From: Euzebyella marina
Lineage (GTDB): Bacteria > Bacteroidota > Bacteroidia > Flavobacteriales > Flavobacteriaceae
Direction: 5' to 3'
DNA: 64,000 nucleotides
Assembly: GCF_014855515.1 (NCBI RefSeq)
Contig: NZ_JACYFK010000005.1
Location: 62,001 to 126,000, forward strand
A model generated the notes under the pieces. It did no database searches. It was not told where the DNA came from and worked only from the letters and a program-made list of their open reading frames with translations. The position numbers and the translations under genes were made by a program. Below are positions 18,495 to 27,001 of this stretch, in pieces. Position 1 is the stretch's first letter. Each line of letters begins with the position of its first letter.

Positions 18495-19187
18495 TTAGCC
18501 TCTCCAATGGTAAAAATTCACATCGGCAACTTTGCTTTTAACCGCTAAAGCGCCAACATAACCTTTTAAAGGTTCAAAAGATTTCAAATGCCATAGCTCA
18601 TGTTCATTGGCATCCCAACCAGTTGCTAAGAGTTGAGCTTTTTCTTCCAAAGAGACCGTAAATTGATTTAAGGGAAACGACAGACCTGATCCCTCAGCCT
18701 TAATAAAGGCTTCCTTTCTTGTCCAGATTCGATAAAAAGCCAAATGTCTATCCTTTTTATTGAGCTTTCGAAGCATGTCAATTTCCTGAGCGGAAAAAAA
18801 GTTTAAGGCCAATTCCATCGGATTGAAATCTTCCTTTACCAATTCCACATCAACACCTACTATGCTTTTTCTGAAAAAGGCCAACAAAATACATGTTCCC
18901 GAATGGGAAACGTTGAACGAAAAATCAGGATGCTCAGGGAAAAATGGTTTATCAAATTCACCAAGGGAAATATTGATAGCGTTAGCGGGAACCTTCAAGT
19001 AATTGCCCGATAGCGTTCGAAGGGCACTTCTGGCCAAAATGTTCAAACGTCTATCTTTCTCAAATTTGAAACGCTGCGACCTTTTTACTTCCGAATCGGT
19101 TAAAATCGAGGAAAACTTGCTTAAATCATCAGGGAATCTATCAGTATCAACAATCCATACATCAACAATTTCTTCTTTTAGATTCAT
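18495..19187 (-). CDS. Sfp-type 4'-phosphopantetheinyl transferase
   Basis: This 230-residue enzyme has the Sfp hallmarks: FSVNVSHSGTCILLAF (about 97-112), the Mg motif VGVDVE and the second signature FYRIWTRKEAFIKAEG (about 157-172). It attaches the phosphopantetheine arm of CoA to the Ser of carrier domains. It ends the minus-strand NRPS operon, 23 bp after the thioesterase-bearing NRPS gene, so its clients are the carrier domains of this cluster (Ser152 of the 19211 protein, the 26747 carrier protein and Ser1328 of the 27002 protein). Its stop is only 3 bp from the convergent DUF3570 gene. Confidence 0.95.
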   Translation of the reverse strand: MNLKEEIVDVWIVDTDRFPDDLSKFSSILTDSEVKRSQRFKFEKDRRLNILARSALRTLSGNYLKVPANAINISLGEFDKPFFPEHPDFSFNVSHSGTCILLAFFRKSIVGVDVELVKEDFNPMELALNFFSAQEIDMLRKLNKKDRHLAFYRIWTRKEAFIKAEGSGLSFPLNQFTVSLEEKAQLLATGWDANEHELWHLKSFEPLKGYVGALAVKSKVADVNFYHWRG

Positions 19188-19210
19188 ACACCAAAGTTAG
19201 CCCAAAGTAG

Positions 19211-20596
19211 TCAGTTGCCCTCTATTTTATCTAGAATTGCATCTACCTTTGATGTGGTTTCCTCAATATTCGAGTCTAAGAAAAGTCGGTCATGATGGCC
19301 CTCAGTTGGTTGAACGACCACTTCTGTTTTGGTCATCTGTTTCCAAGATTCAATTACCTTATCATTGAATTCAGGGTCTTTTTTATCGGTTAGAAGCAAA
19401 TGAATGGGCCCGCTCACAGGTTGCCAGGAGTAACCCTTATAAATTTCAATATGATTTAAGTGTAATTTTTGAACTATTTTTTCGCTTCCTGAGACTTTCA
19501 TTCGTTTTAATCGTTCTCTCGTAGGTTCGATAAATTTACTCTTAACAAATCGTCGGACGGTTCTCACAGGATTTTTTACCAGTCTGCCAAAAAAGGCCTC
19601 TGCCCTAACCTTTGTTTTTGAAGCGGCAAAAAGACTTAAATAATCGGCCATTGTATCAGCAATAATCAAATGTGCCGTCTCCGATTCGTTCTCCAATAAG
19701 CGGGTAATTTCTAGACCGATAGCCGTATTGAAACAATAGGATACAAAGTAATAGGGTCCGTGTGGCTTTACCCTTCTCAACTCAGAAATAAAATCTTTGG
19801 CCATTTCATTTACCGTTTTGTGGAGAATTAAATCCCCCTCATGGGGAGATGCCTGTAAAACATAAATAGGGCGGTCGGGTTTTAAATGCTTTGCAAAGAG
19901 ATTATAAAAGAAGAAATGAGTGCCCCCACTATGAAGGCATATGAGAGGAGCCTTTGAGCCGCTTGACCTTACTTTGACCAAATGTTTGAATTCGCCGGGC
20001 GTTTTTTCCAATTCCTTTTCTTGCTCCTTCCCTTCTAAAAACTCGGCCAAAGATGCGATGGTTTGGTATTCAAACAATTCTTTAGGGCCTAAGGGGATAT
20101 CGAGTTTTCTTGCTCGGGCGATAACTTGAATACTGAGAATAGAATCACCCCCAATATCAAAAAAGTTATCGGTTCTCTTTATTCGATCTAGGCCCAAAAC
20201 ATCTTTCCAAATTTGGGAAAGCAGTTCTTCCGTTTTACTTTTCCATTCAATGGAATCTTCTTTGGCTTCATCAAGAGATTGAGATTGGGCTTTCGTAAGA
20301 GCTAGTTCTTTTCTATTTACTTTTCCGTTTGGCAACATGGGAAATTGCTCTAAAAGCACCATTTTAGAAGGAACCATATAATCAGGTACTTGGCCCTTCA
20401 GCTCCTTAAGAACATCCTGTATCTCAACCTGTTTATCAGTGGTAAGATAGGCAACCAATCGCTTAGAAGTATTTTTTGGTTGATTCAGTGATTGATTTTT
20501 CTCTTTGATAAGCTGTACTGCCCTTAACCACAACAATTTCTTTTCGTCAACCGACAAACTGTTCACTCTATCTTGTATGGATTCTATAACCGGCAT
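19211..20596 (-). CDS. NRPS fragment: adenylation C-terminal subdomain - PCP - thioesterase
   Basis: This protein is 461 residues from the ATG at 20596 (a GTG lies two codons earlier). Residues 1-45 are a helical segment (SLSVDEKKLLWLRAVQLI). The protein then joins an A domain in mid-fold: KRLVAYLTT, then VPDYMVPSKMVLLEQFPMLP and the A10 lysine motif NGKVNRKEL. A carrier domain follows with Ser152 in FFDIGGDSILS. The C-terminal type I thioesterase domain (about 200-460) has, where GxSxG is expected, the sequence FVSYCFNTA. Cys288 therefore seems to be the nucleophile. The candidate general-base His is in TEGHHDRLF. It pairs with the C-A protein encoded upstream to complete one module and release the product. 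Confidence 0.88.
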   Translation of the reverse strand: MPVIESIQDRVNSLSVDEKKLLWLRAVQLIKEKNQSLNQPKNTSKRLVAYLTTDKQVEIQDVLKELKGQVPDYMVPSKMVLLEQFPMLPNGKVNRKELALTKAQSQSLDEAKEDSIEWKSKTEELLSQIWKDVLGLDRIKRTDNFFDIGGDSILSIQVIARARKLDIPLGPKELFEYQTIASLAEFLEGKEQEKELEKTPGEFKHLVKVRSSGSKAPLICLHSGGTHFFFYNLFAKHLKPDRPIYVLQASPHEGDLILHKTVNEMAKDFISELRRVKPHGPYYFVSYCFNTAIGLEITRLLENESETAHLIIADTMADYLSLFAASKTKVRAEAFFGRLVKNPVRTVRRFVKSKFIEPTRERLKRMKVSGSEKIVQKLHLNHIEIYKGYSWQPVSGPIHLLLTDKKDPEFNDKVIESWKQMTKTEVVVQPTEGHHDRLFLDSNIEETTSKVDAILDKIEGN

Positions 20597-20625
20597 ATTC
20601 ACTTCAACTTTACCTCGACCCTTAT

Positions 20626-23529
20626 TTATTTTAACTTTCCCAAAGTGCCCAATAGTTCTTCTATCTCATCGACGGATAAATTTTCTTGAAGTTCTTTCCA
20701 AAAATCAGTAGAATCTTCAAAAGAACTTAAGCTGGGTTGATATGTATTCTCATCAACCTCTTCCACTTGAGCAATGGCTCCACTAATACCCTTGATTTTC
20801 AGCAAAACGTTCTCTATCTCGTCAAGTTCGATACGATACCCTCTTAGCTTTATCTGTTGGTCAGACCTCCCGAAAAATTCAATAGCACCATCTTGCCTGT
20901 ATCTACCCAAATCACCGGTTTTATACATTCTCACACTTCCTCTATGGGGTATATCCACCTGTTTAAAAGCATGTAAAGTAAGTTCTGGCCTATTGATATA
21001 ACCTGGGGTCAAACCAGGTCCCGAAACATAAATTTCGCCGATAGCTCCCCAAGGAACCATTTTATGGTTCTTGTCTAAAAGGAATAATTCACTATTAGCC
21101 GTTGGCTTACCTATGGGTATTGAAAGTACGGCATCGGACTTTTGAATTTGATGAGCGGTACACCATACCGTGGCTTCGGTCGGCCCGTATTCATTATAAA
21201 GCTTGGTCTTCGGTAATTTATCGAAATGGGATAAGCACAGATCTTGCGGACATGATTCTCCCGCCACCATGACAGTACGTAGACCTTGAAGTTTTGAAAT
21301 CATACCATGGCTAAGTAAAAGCTTATAAATCGATGGCAGCATCAAAGTATGGGTGATTTGTTGGTCTTCTATAAGACCGGCCATAGCCTCCATATCCTGC
21401 TCTATTCTATTGGGTGCCAGAACCAGATGACCTCCTGTACAAAGCGTCCAAAAAACACCTGCTTTCGAACTATCAAAAGAAATAGAGGACATTAATAAAA
21501 AGGCCTCCGGATTTTCTTCGTAAAACGATAAACGGCCTGCGGTAGAACTTAAAATATTACCATGTGTAACCGGTACACCTTTGGGTTGACCACTGCTTCC
21601 TGAGGTGTAAATAACATATGCTATATCACTTCTATCTACTTCATTTTCATATATTGAACCACCCGGAACATCATCCTTTATTTTATCAATAAGAAGGAGT
21701 TCTCTAGCGCCATCGGTAAGTTTTTCATTCAGTAAAGAATGCGTTACAACCAAGTTGCAATCGGCATCTTTCAAAACAAATTCCAAGCGCTCTAGAGGAT
21801 AGTTAGGGTCAATTGGCAGATAGGCGCAACCTGCTTTTAAAATCCCCAAAAGACCAACTATCATTTCTATAGACCTGTCTAAACAAAGACCTACTATCTC
21901 TTTTCGCCCTTTCAACTTGTACCTTAATCCAGCTGCCAGTACCTCAGCTTTTCTATTCAATTCTAGATATGTGATAGAGGTGTCGTTAAAGCTTACGGCA
22001 ATAGTATTAGGTTTTGTCTCGCACACTTTTTCTATTACGTCATGAATAGAATTATTCCTTGCAAAAAGGTCTATTTCATTACTTTGACCATTGGTAAAGA
22101 AAGTTATTTCTTCATCGGTCAACATAGTTAAACTCTCAATCGGCGCTTGTATATCTTTGACAATCGATTCTAGCAAGTTTTTATAATGGGCCAGCATTCG
22201 ATTGATGGTCTCGGAAACAAACAATTCGGTATCGTATTCGAACATGAGTGTCAAACTCTCTTTCTTTTCTGCTACGGAAAGAGTTAAATCGAACTTGGCA
22301 ACACCTGTATCAAACTCACTGTCATCCAACAACTTAAGATTCTCACCAAAAGAAGGTAGTTGCTCTTCAGGGTGATAGAGAAACATTACCTGAAAAAATG
22401 GATTTACCGACAGGGAACGTTCCACTTTTAATTCTTTCACCAACACATCAAAAGGAACGTTCTTATTCGAAAAGGCTTCAAGCGTATTCTCCTTTACTTT
22501 TTTAACTAAATGATTAAAGGATATCTCTCCTTCAAATTGGTTTCTTAGAACAACTGTATCGACGAAGAACCCTAATACATTTTCGAGTCCCTTTGTATTT
22601 CGATTAGAAACCGGTGTTCCAATCAGAATATCTTGTTGACCCGTATATCGAAATAGAAGAATATAGTAAGCTGTAAGGAAAAAGTTGAACGGTGTTACGC
22701 CTAACTGCTTACATAAAGTTTTAATTTTCAATGTCAAATCAGCCGACAGTGGTAATTTGGCCTGTTTACCGGTAAAGCTGGGTCTAACGGGCCTTCTTCT
22801 ATCAAGCTGAAGGTTGAGTGGAGGTAAATCTCCAGCTAATTTATTTTTCCAATATAGAAGTTGCTCTTCATCTACGTCTAGTTTCTTCTGCCAATGGGCA
22901 TAATCTAAATAATTTAAATCGGCCGAGGTTTTATCCTCTGTCGGCTCCCCTTGTATCAGTTTTTGATAAGAATGTGCTAATTCACCCTTTAGAAGCCCAA
23001 CCGACCATTCATCTATGATGATGTGGTGAATGGTAAAAAACAGGGTGTATGTATCTTTATTTTGCCTGAAAAAAGATATTCTTATGAGAGGGGGCTCGGC
23101 CAAATCAAAACCTTTTCGGGCCTGCCCCTCCATTCGAAGGTTCATTTCTTTGCATGCCCTTTCATGACTCAAATGGGTCAAATCATATTGTTCTATGGGC
23201 ACTTCTGCTGTTGAAATTCTAATCGAAGGTCCATTCGATGAGACATCGCAATAAGACCTTAGAATGACATGTCTTTCAATTATTTTATGAACGGATTCTA
23301 AGAGAACTTCAACATTCAATTCTCCCTTGAAAACTAGTGCTTCGGAATAATTATAAAACGGGTTTTCAGGATACAGCTGTTGTAGAAACCAAATTCGTTG
23401 CTGATTACTGGACAAAGGTATAATGGCATCTTCCGGAGCCTTCTCGATAATAGGCCCGGCATTTATTGCATTCTTATCCCTATTTTTCCATTGGCTCAAC
23501 AAAGAACCTTTGCTTTCCCTTTTTTCCAA
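20626..23529 (-). CDS. NRPS fragment: condensation - adenylation (N-terminal core)
   Basis: This is a 967-residue protein. The condensation domain (about 35-470) has the catalytic motif HHIIIDEWS near residue 169 and the interface motif FFVDTVVLRN. The adenylation domain (about 490-925) has A3 VIYTSGSSGQPKGVPVTHGN, A5 NEYGPTEATVW, A7 YKTGDLGRY and A8 QIKLRGYRIELDEIE. Soon after A8 it runs into an acidic helical tail (LSVDEIEELLGTLGKL) and stops, so A9-A10 and the carrier domain are on the next gene. Specificity residues read by eye as D-S-A-M-M-A-E-V-W, which I cannot assign. It follows the HupE-like gene by 20 bp and precedes the partner gene by about 29 bp. Confidence 0.92.
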   Translation of the reverse strand: MEKRESKGSLLSQWKNRDKNAINAGPIIEKAPEDAIIPLSSNQQRIWFLQQLYPENPFYNYSEALVFKGELNVEVLLESVHKIIERHVILRSYCDVSSNGPSIRISTAEVPIEQYDLTHLSHERACKEMNLRMEGQARKGFDLAEPPLIRISFFRQNKDTYTLFFTIHHIIIDEWSVGLLKGELAHSYQKLIQGEPTEDKTSADLNYLDYAHWQKKLDVDEEQLLYWKNKLAGDLPPLNLQLDRRRPVRPSFTGKQAKLPLSADLTLKIKTLCKQLGVTPFNFFLTAYYILLFRYTGQQDILIGTPVSNRNTKGLENVLGFFVDTVVLRNQFEGEISFNHLVKKVKENTLEAFSNKNVPFDVLVKELKVERSLSVNPFFQVMFLYHPEEQLPSFGENLKLLDDSEFDTGVAKFDLTLSVAEKKESLTLMFEYDTELFVSETINRMLAHYKNLLESIVKDIQAPIESLTMLTDEEITFFTNGQSNEIDLFARNNSIHDVIEKVCETKPNTIAVSFNDTSITYLELNRKAEVLAAGLRYKLKGRKEIVGLCLDRSIEMIVGLLGILKAGCAYLPIDPNYPLERLEFVLKDADCNLVVTHSLLNEKLTDGARELLLIDKIKDDVPGGSIYENEVDRSDIAYVIYTSGSSGQPKGVPVTHGNILSSTAGRLSFYEENPEAFLLMSSISFDSSKAGVFWTLCTGGHLVLAPNRIEQDMEAMAGLIEDQQITHTLMLPSIYKLLLSHGMISKLQGLRTVMVAGESCPQDLCLSHFDKLPKTKLYNEYGPTEATVWCTAHQIQKSDAVLSIPIGKPTANSELFLLDKNHKMVPWGAIGEIYVSGPGLTPGYINRPELTLHAFKQVDIPHRGSVRMYKTGDLGRYRQDGAIEFFGRSDQQIKLRGYRIELDEIENVLLKIKGISGAIAQVEEVDENTYQPSLSSFEDSTDFWKELQENLSVDEIEELLGTLGKLK
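20638..20644 (-). other. Candidate -1 frameshift heptamer (TTTGGGA) between NRPS halves
   Basis: On the minus strand the zero frame of the upstream NRPS gene reads ACT TTG GGA AAG TTA AAA TAA. The heptamer T TTG GGA fits the X-XXY-YYZ pattern. A -1 slip there enters the frame of the downstream NRPS gene, which stays open through the gap (K-V-K-I-N-K-G-R-G-K-V-E-V-N before its Met). This would give a single C-A-PCP-TE protein. Heptamers of this form can occur by chance, and a GGG slippery part is not among the most efficient known, so confidence is low. Confidence 0.3.
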
Positions 23530-23549
23530 AAACTACGACATTAAGCGTT

Positions 23550-24788
23550 TTACATCAATCCGATAAATCGGGCAATGGGGTACAAATTTCTATTAACGAA
23601 TTCGTCAAGCGGCAGGTCGATGTCGAAGGCCCTTTCGATAAACCAGTAGGTTGAAACCAATATGAGAAGAGCGGAAACCCCCACTAACAATTTCGGATAC
23701 AGTTTGCGATTACGTATGAGGTACAAAATCGGGAAAATTAGTGCGATGATTACTATTTGACCAATTTCGACCCCTACATTAAACCCAACAAGAGATAAGG
23801 TAAGATATTCTCCTTTAAAACCTAAATCACCTAAAACACTGGCAAAACCAAAGCCATGAAAAAGACCGAATACAAAGGCTATTACCCAATCTTTTCCCTT
23901 AAAAATAGGTTTGATATTATGCAAAGCGGCCAACCCCACGGAAAAAGCAATAATCGACTCAACCACACGAGACGGTAAGTTGATAATATTAAGTGAAGCC
24001 AAGCTTAAGGTAATCGTATGCGCTAAGGTAAAAAAGGTAACTATCTTCAATATGTAGATAAAGGCAGGCCTGAACTTCGGTACCGGTTGCCAGCCAAAGA
24101 CATTGAATCTCGATGATTCTTGAACCCCTTCATCTTTACGTCTAACCACTGAAGGTAATATCAAGGCCAGAAGGAATAAAATATGGTCCATACCAATCCA
24201 GATATGCCAAATACCTTGTTTGACCATTGCCAAGAATCCTTTCCAAAGAGAGGTTTCGGTCAGGTCTATCACTCCCCTGGGCTCATCTTTGCTTAAGTAG
24301 AGGGCTACAATAGATTCATTATTGATCAAACCGGCTTTCCAATTATATTCCATAGCAATCAAACCCCTATGCGAAGTATCTTCGGTCATGAAGGCGTCAT
24401 ATTCAACAATCAGGTCATCGGGTAAGTTCTCAGATGGCTCTAAATGAAAATGAAAGTTGATGAAATCACCAAAATCAGTATTAAGCTTGGTCAATTCGCC
24501 TGTAAATACAATTTTGTATTTGCCTCCTTTCTCCGAAGAAAATGCTAAATGCTTTAGAAGATAAGCCTCAATTTCTTTTCGATGGGGCCTTATCTGATCA
24601 ATACTCGGGTGAAGATTGACATCTAACCCAAATACCGATTGCAGTTCATTGGCATTTACCTCAACTCTACCCTCAATTCCTGTTTCTTCATAAATTCTTA
24701 GGTAGATAAGACTTTGTTTCGGTTGGTGGGCCCAAGAGACTAATGGCAACAACAGAAGCAGTGCCAGTAACGGTAACAGTTTTTTCAT
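23550..24788 (-). CDS. HupE/UreJ-family membrane protein
   Basis: This 412-residue protein has a signal peptide (1-20), then an extracytoplasmic region of about 160 residues. A polytopic C-terminal part shows HIWIGMDHILFLLALILP, TFFTLAHTITLSLASL and FGLFHGFGFASVLGDLGF. The His residues in GMDH, LAH and LFHGFGFA are typical of HupE/UreJ proteins, which are implicated in uptake of nickel, cobalt or related metals, although many members are not characterised. No hydrogenase or urease gene is near. It is the first gene of the minus-strand NRPS operon, 20 bp before the C-A gene, which ties metal transport to the peptide. The direction of transport and the metal are not known. Confidence 0.85.
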   Translation of the reverse strand: MKKLLPLLALLLLLPLVSWAHQPKQSLIYLRIYEETGIEGRVEVNANELQSVFGLDVNLHPSIDQIRPHRKEIEAYLLKHLAFSSEKGGKYKIVFTGELTKLNTDFGDFINFHFHLEPSENLPDDLIVEYDAFMTEDTSHRGLIAMEYNWKAGLINNESIVALYLSKDEPRGVIDLTETSLWKGFLAMVKQGIWHIWIGMDHILFLLALILPSVVRRKDEGVQESSRFNVFGWQPVPKFRPAFIYILKIVTFFTLAHTITLSLASLNIINLPSRVVESIIAFSVGLAALHNIKPIFKGKDWVIAFVFGLFHGFGFASVLGDLGFKGEYLTLSLVGFNVGVEIGQIVIIALIFPILYLIRNRKLYPKLLVGVSALLILVSTYWFIERAFDIDLPLDEFVNRNLYPIARFIGLM

Positions 24789-25178
24789 AGCGATTCAAAA
24801 GATATAAAAAAATAAACACAAGTCATTGATACAAAATCAGGTAGCTATTAAATGAGTTAAAAAAAGTATGTGAGTAGCTCTAGCAAAATTTCAAGTTAAG
24901 GTTACATTTGAATAGCCTCCCTAAATCATTCATGCATACCGAATCATTAATTTCTTTGTATAATTTATGTTAAATATTAGTGATTTATCAACGGAAGGCG
25001 TGCTGTAAGGCAATATTATCGATTATCGACACCTAAAATCGGATTATGTTCATTTTAGAATTTGAAAACTAAAGTTTCAAGTTCTAACTTTACCATGCTA
25101 TGAATTAGAAAACTCGCCTATACTGTTTTAGGGCCGGTTTTCATTTGCTGAAAATCAAAATTTATTCAGTTCCCTATT
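24789..25178. promoter_or_regulatory. Divergent control region of the NRPS cluster
   Basis: This 390-bp AT-rich region separates the HupE-NRPS-PPTase operon (minus) from the A-ACP-NRPS-TonB genes (plus), so both promoters lie here. The word TTTCAAGTT occurs at 24889-24897 and again at 25075-25083. The second copy is part of an imperfect inverted repeat TTGAAAACT-AA-AGTTTCAA (25062-25080), a plausible operator. I see no open reading frame or known riboswitch. Which metal or other regulator binds is unknown. Confidence 0.35.
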
Positions 25179-26744
25179 GTGATATATACATTACATCATA
25201 TCATTGAAGAGGCTTCGAAGTCAGCTCCGCATGCCATCGCTTTTAGTTGTCTTAACAAGACATTATCCTATAGTGAACTGGAGTTGAAAGCAAACCAACT
25301 TTCTTATCACTTAATATCCGTCGGAATTCAAAAGGGGGATCGAGTCGGCATTTTCATGAACCGTTGTATTGAAACCGCTATTGCCGTTTACGGAATTCTT
25401 AAATCAGGAGCTGCCTATGTACCCCTTGATCCGTTTGCCCCTATTTCGAGAACGGTTACCATTGTTGACGATTGCCAAATAGCATGTTTGATAAGCACGC
25501 CCCAACAACAATCAAAAATTAATACCCTCGTAAAATCCGTTCCGAGGATTAAAAATGTTGTGGGATGCGAACCAATGGTTGGGCCAAGCGGTACGAAGTG
25601 GGAAGATATCTTTGCGCAAAAAGCTACTACTGCCAAAAGAATTGAAATTTTAGAAGATGACCTGGCGTTCATTTTGTACACCTCAGGGTCAACCGGAAAG
25701 CCAAAAGGGATTATGCATACCCATTATAGTGCATTGAGCTTGGCTAAAATAGTCGTTGATACTTTTGATTTTGATGAAGATGATATTTTTGGCAATCCCG
25801 CGCCGCTTCATTTCGACCCTTCTACATTTGGCTATTTTGTGGCTCCTTTGGTCATGGCCAAAACAATAATTGTACCTGATGCTCATCTTAGACTGCCTGT
25901 GAGTCTTAGCGCTTTAATCGCGAAAGAAAAAATAAGCGTTTGGTATTCAGTGCCGTTAATGCTTATCCAACTTCTACAGAGTAATACATTAAATGAGCAT
26001 GAATTTAGTTCTTTGAGATGGGTCTTTTTTGCGGGCGAGGTTTTCATTCCAAAGCATCTGAAAGCACTTATGGAGGTGTGGCCACATGCTAAATATTGCA
26101 ATCTGTACGGACCGGCGGAATTGATTCTTTGTACCTATCATGAACTCAAAGAAACAATAACAGGTGAAGAAAGCATACCTATTGGCAGAACTTGGGCAAA
26201 TACCGAACACCTAGTATTGAACGAACAGAATCAACCTGTTCGGAATGGGGAAACAGGAGAACTAGCTGTGCGTTCGGCAACACTTATGCGCGGTTATTGG
26301 AACAATGTTAAATTGACAGAAAAAAGTTTCCATCGAATAAAGATTGCCAATGGCTACGACCACATTTATTACCGTACCGGCGATTTGGTAAAACTTAATA
26401 AAGATGGCGAATTACTATTTTTAGGAAGAAACGATAGGCAAATAAAGCTCAGAGGCTACCGGATTGAGTTAGATGAAGTTGAATCTGTTTTTTTAAAACA
26501 TGAAAAAGTGCTCGAAGTTGCCGTTGTAATTATTGCTTTGGAAAAAGAGGCCCAAGAATTAGCCGTAGCAATTAAACTAAAAGATGATTCAGACGTAAGC
26601 GAAGCAGAACTAAGGCAATTTAGTAGTGAACATCTTCCCGCTTATGCAGTTCCCACATATATTGAAATATTTGACGATTTTCCACGGACCAGCTCCGGGA
26701 AAATCAACCGGCGCCAAATTGCCGATATTATTGACCAAAATTGA
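25179..26744 (+). CDS. Stand-alone amino-acid adenylation enzyme (NRPS A domain)
   Basis: This 521-residue protein is a complete A domain without a carrier domain. It has A3 ILYTSGSTGKPKGIMHTHYS (about 167-186), A5 NLYGPAELILCT, A7 YYRTGDLVKL, A8 RQIKLRGYRIELDEVE and A10 SGKINRRQI. Asp in LHFDPSTFGYF matches the Asp that binds the alpha-amino group, so an amino acid is the likely substrate. By-eye specificity residues are D-P-F-Y-F-A-L-L-C, which match nothing I know. The start is GTG at 25179; no ATG fits. Its stop is 2 bp before the carrier-protein gene, so it loads that carrier to begin the peptide. It opens the plus-strand arm of the cluster. Confidence 0.92.
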   Translation: MIYTLHHIIEEASKSAPHAIAFSCLNKTLSYSELELKANQLSYHLISVGIQKGDRVGIFMNRCIETAIAVYGILKSGAAYVPLDPFAPISRTVTIVDDCQIACLISTPQQQSKINTLVKSVPRIKNVVGCEPMVGPSGTKWEDIFAQKATTAKRIEILEDDLAFILYTSGSTGKPKGIMHTHYSALSLAKIVVDTFDFDEDDIFGNPAPLHFDPSTFGYFVAPLVMAKTIIVPDAHLRLPVSLSALIAKEKISVWYSVPLMLIQLLQSNTLNEHEFSSLRWVFFAGEVFIPKHLKALMEVWPHAKYCNLYGPAELILCTYHELKETITGEESIPIGRTWANTEHLVLNEQNQPVRNGETGELAVRSATLMRGYWNNVKLTEKSFHRIKIANGYDHIYYRTGDLVKLNKDGELLFLGRNDRQIKLRGYRIELDEVESVFLKHEKVLEVAVVIIALEKEAQELAVAIKLKDDSDVSEAELRQFSSEHLPAYAVPTYIEIFDDFPRTSSGKINRRQIADIIDQN

Positions 26745-26746
26745 CC

Positions 26747-26980
26747 ATGAAAGAAACTATAACCAACTATATAATCGAACACATTACAAAACAGAAGGTT
26801 TCCGGCATTTCAGAAGATGAAGATTTGTTAGGTAGCGGATTGGTCGATTCTTTAGGAATGATGAAACTCATTGCCTTCATAGAGAAAGAATATAACCTCT
26901 CCATCCCCTCAAAAGATATGACGGTGGAAAACTTCATGACGATAGAACAGATTCTAAACTATATAGAATCAATCAAATAG
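26747..26980 (+). CDS. Stand-alone acyl/peptidyl carrier protein
   Basis: This 77-residue protein starts from the ATG at 26747, 2 bp after the stop of the A-domain gene. The phosphopantetheine Ser lies in GSGLVDSLGMMKL, followed by helix III residues ENFMTIEQILNYIE. The DSL rather than GGHSL motif resembles DltC-type discrete carriers. It should receive the amino acid activated by the preceding enzyme and hand it to the condensation domain of the following NRPS, 21 bp downstream. Activation would be by the Sfp-type transferase of the same cluster. Confidence 0.93.
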   Translation: MKETITNYIIEHITKQKVSGISEDEDLLGSGLVDSLGMMKLIAFIEKEYNLSIPSKDMTVENFMTIEQILNYIESIK

Positions 26981-27001
26981 ACTTGATACCATCCCCCCTA
27001 T

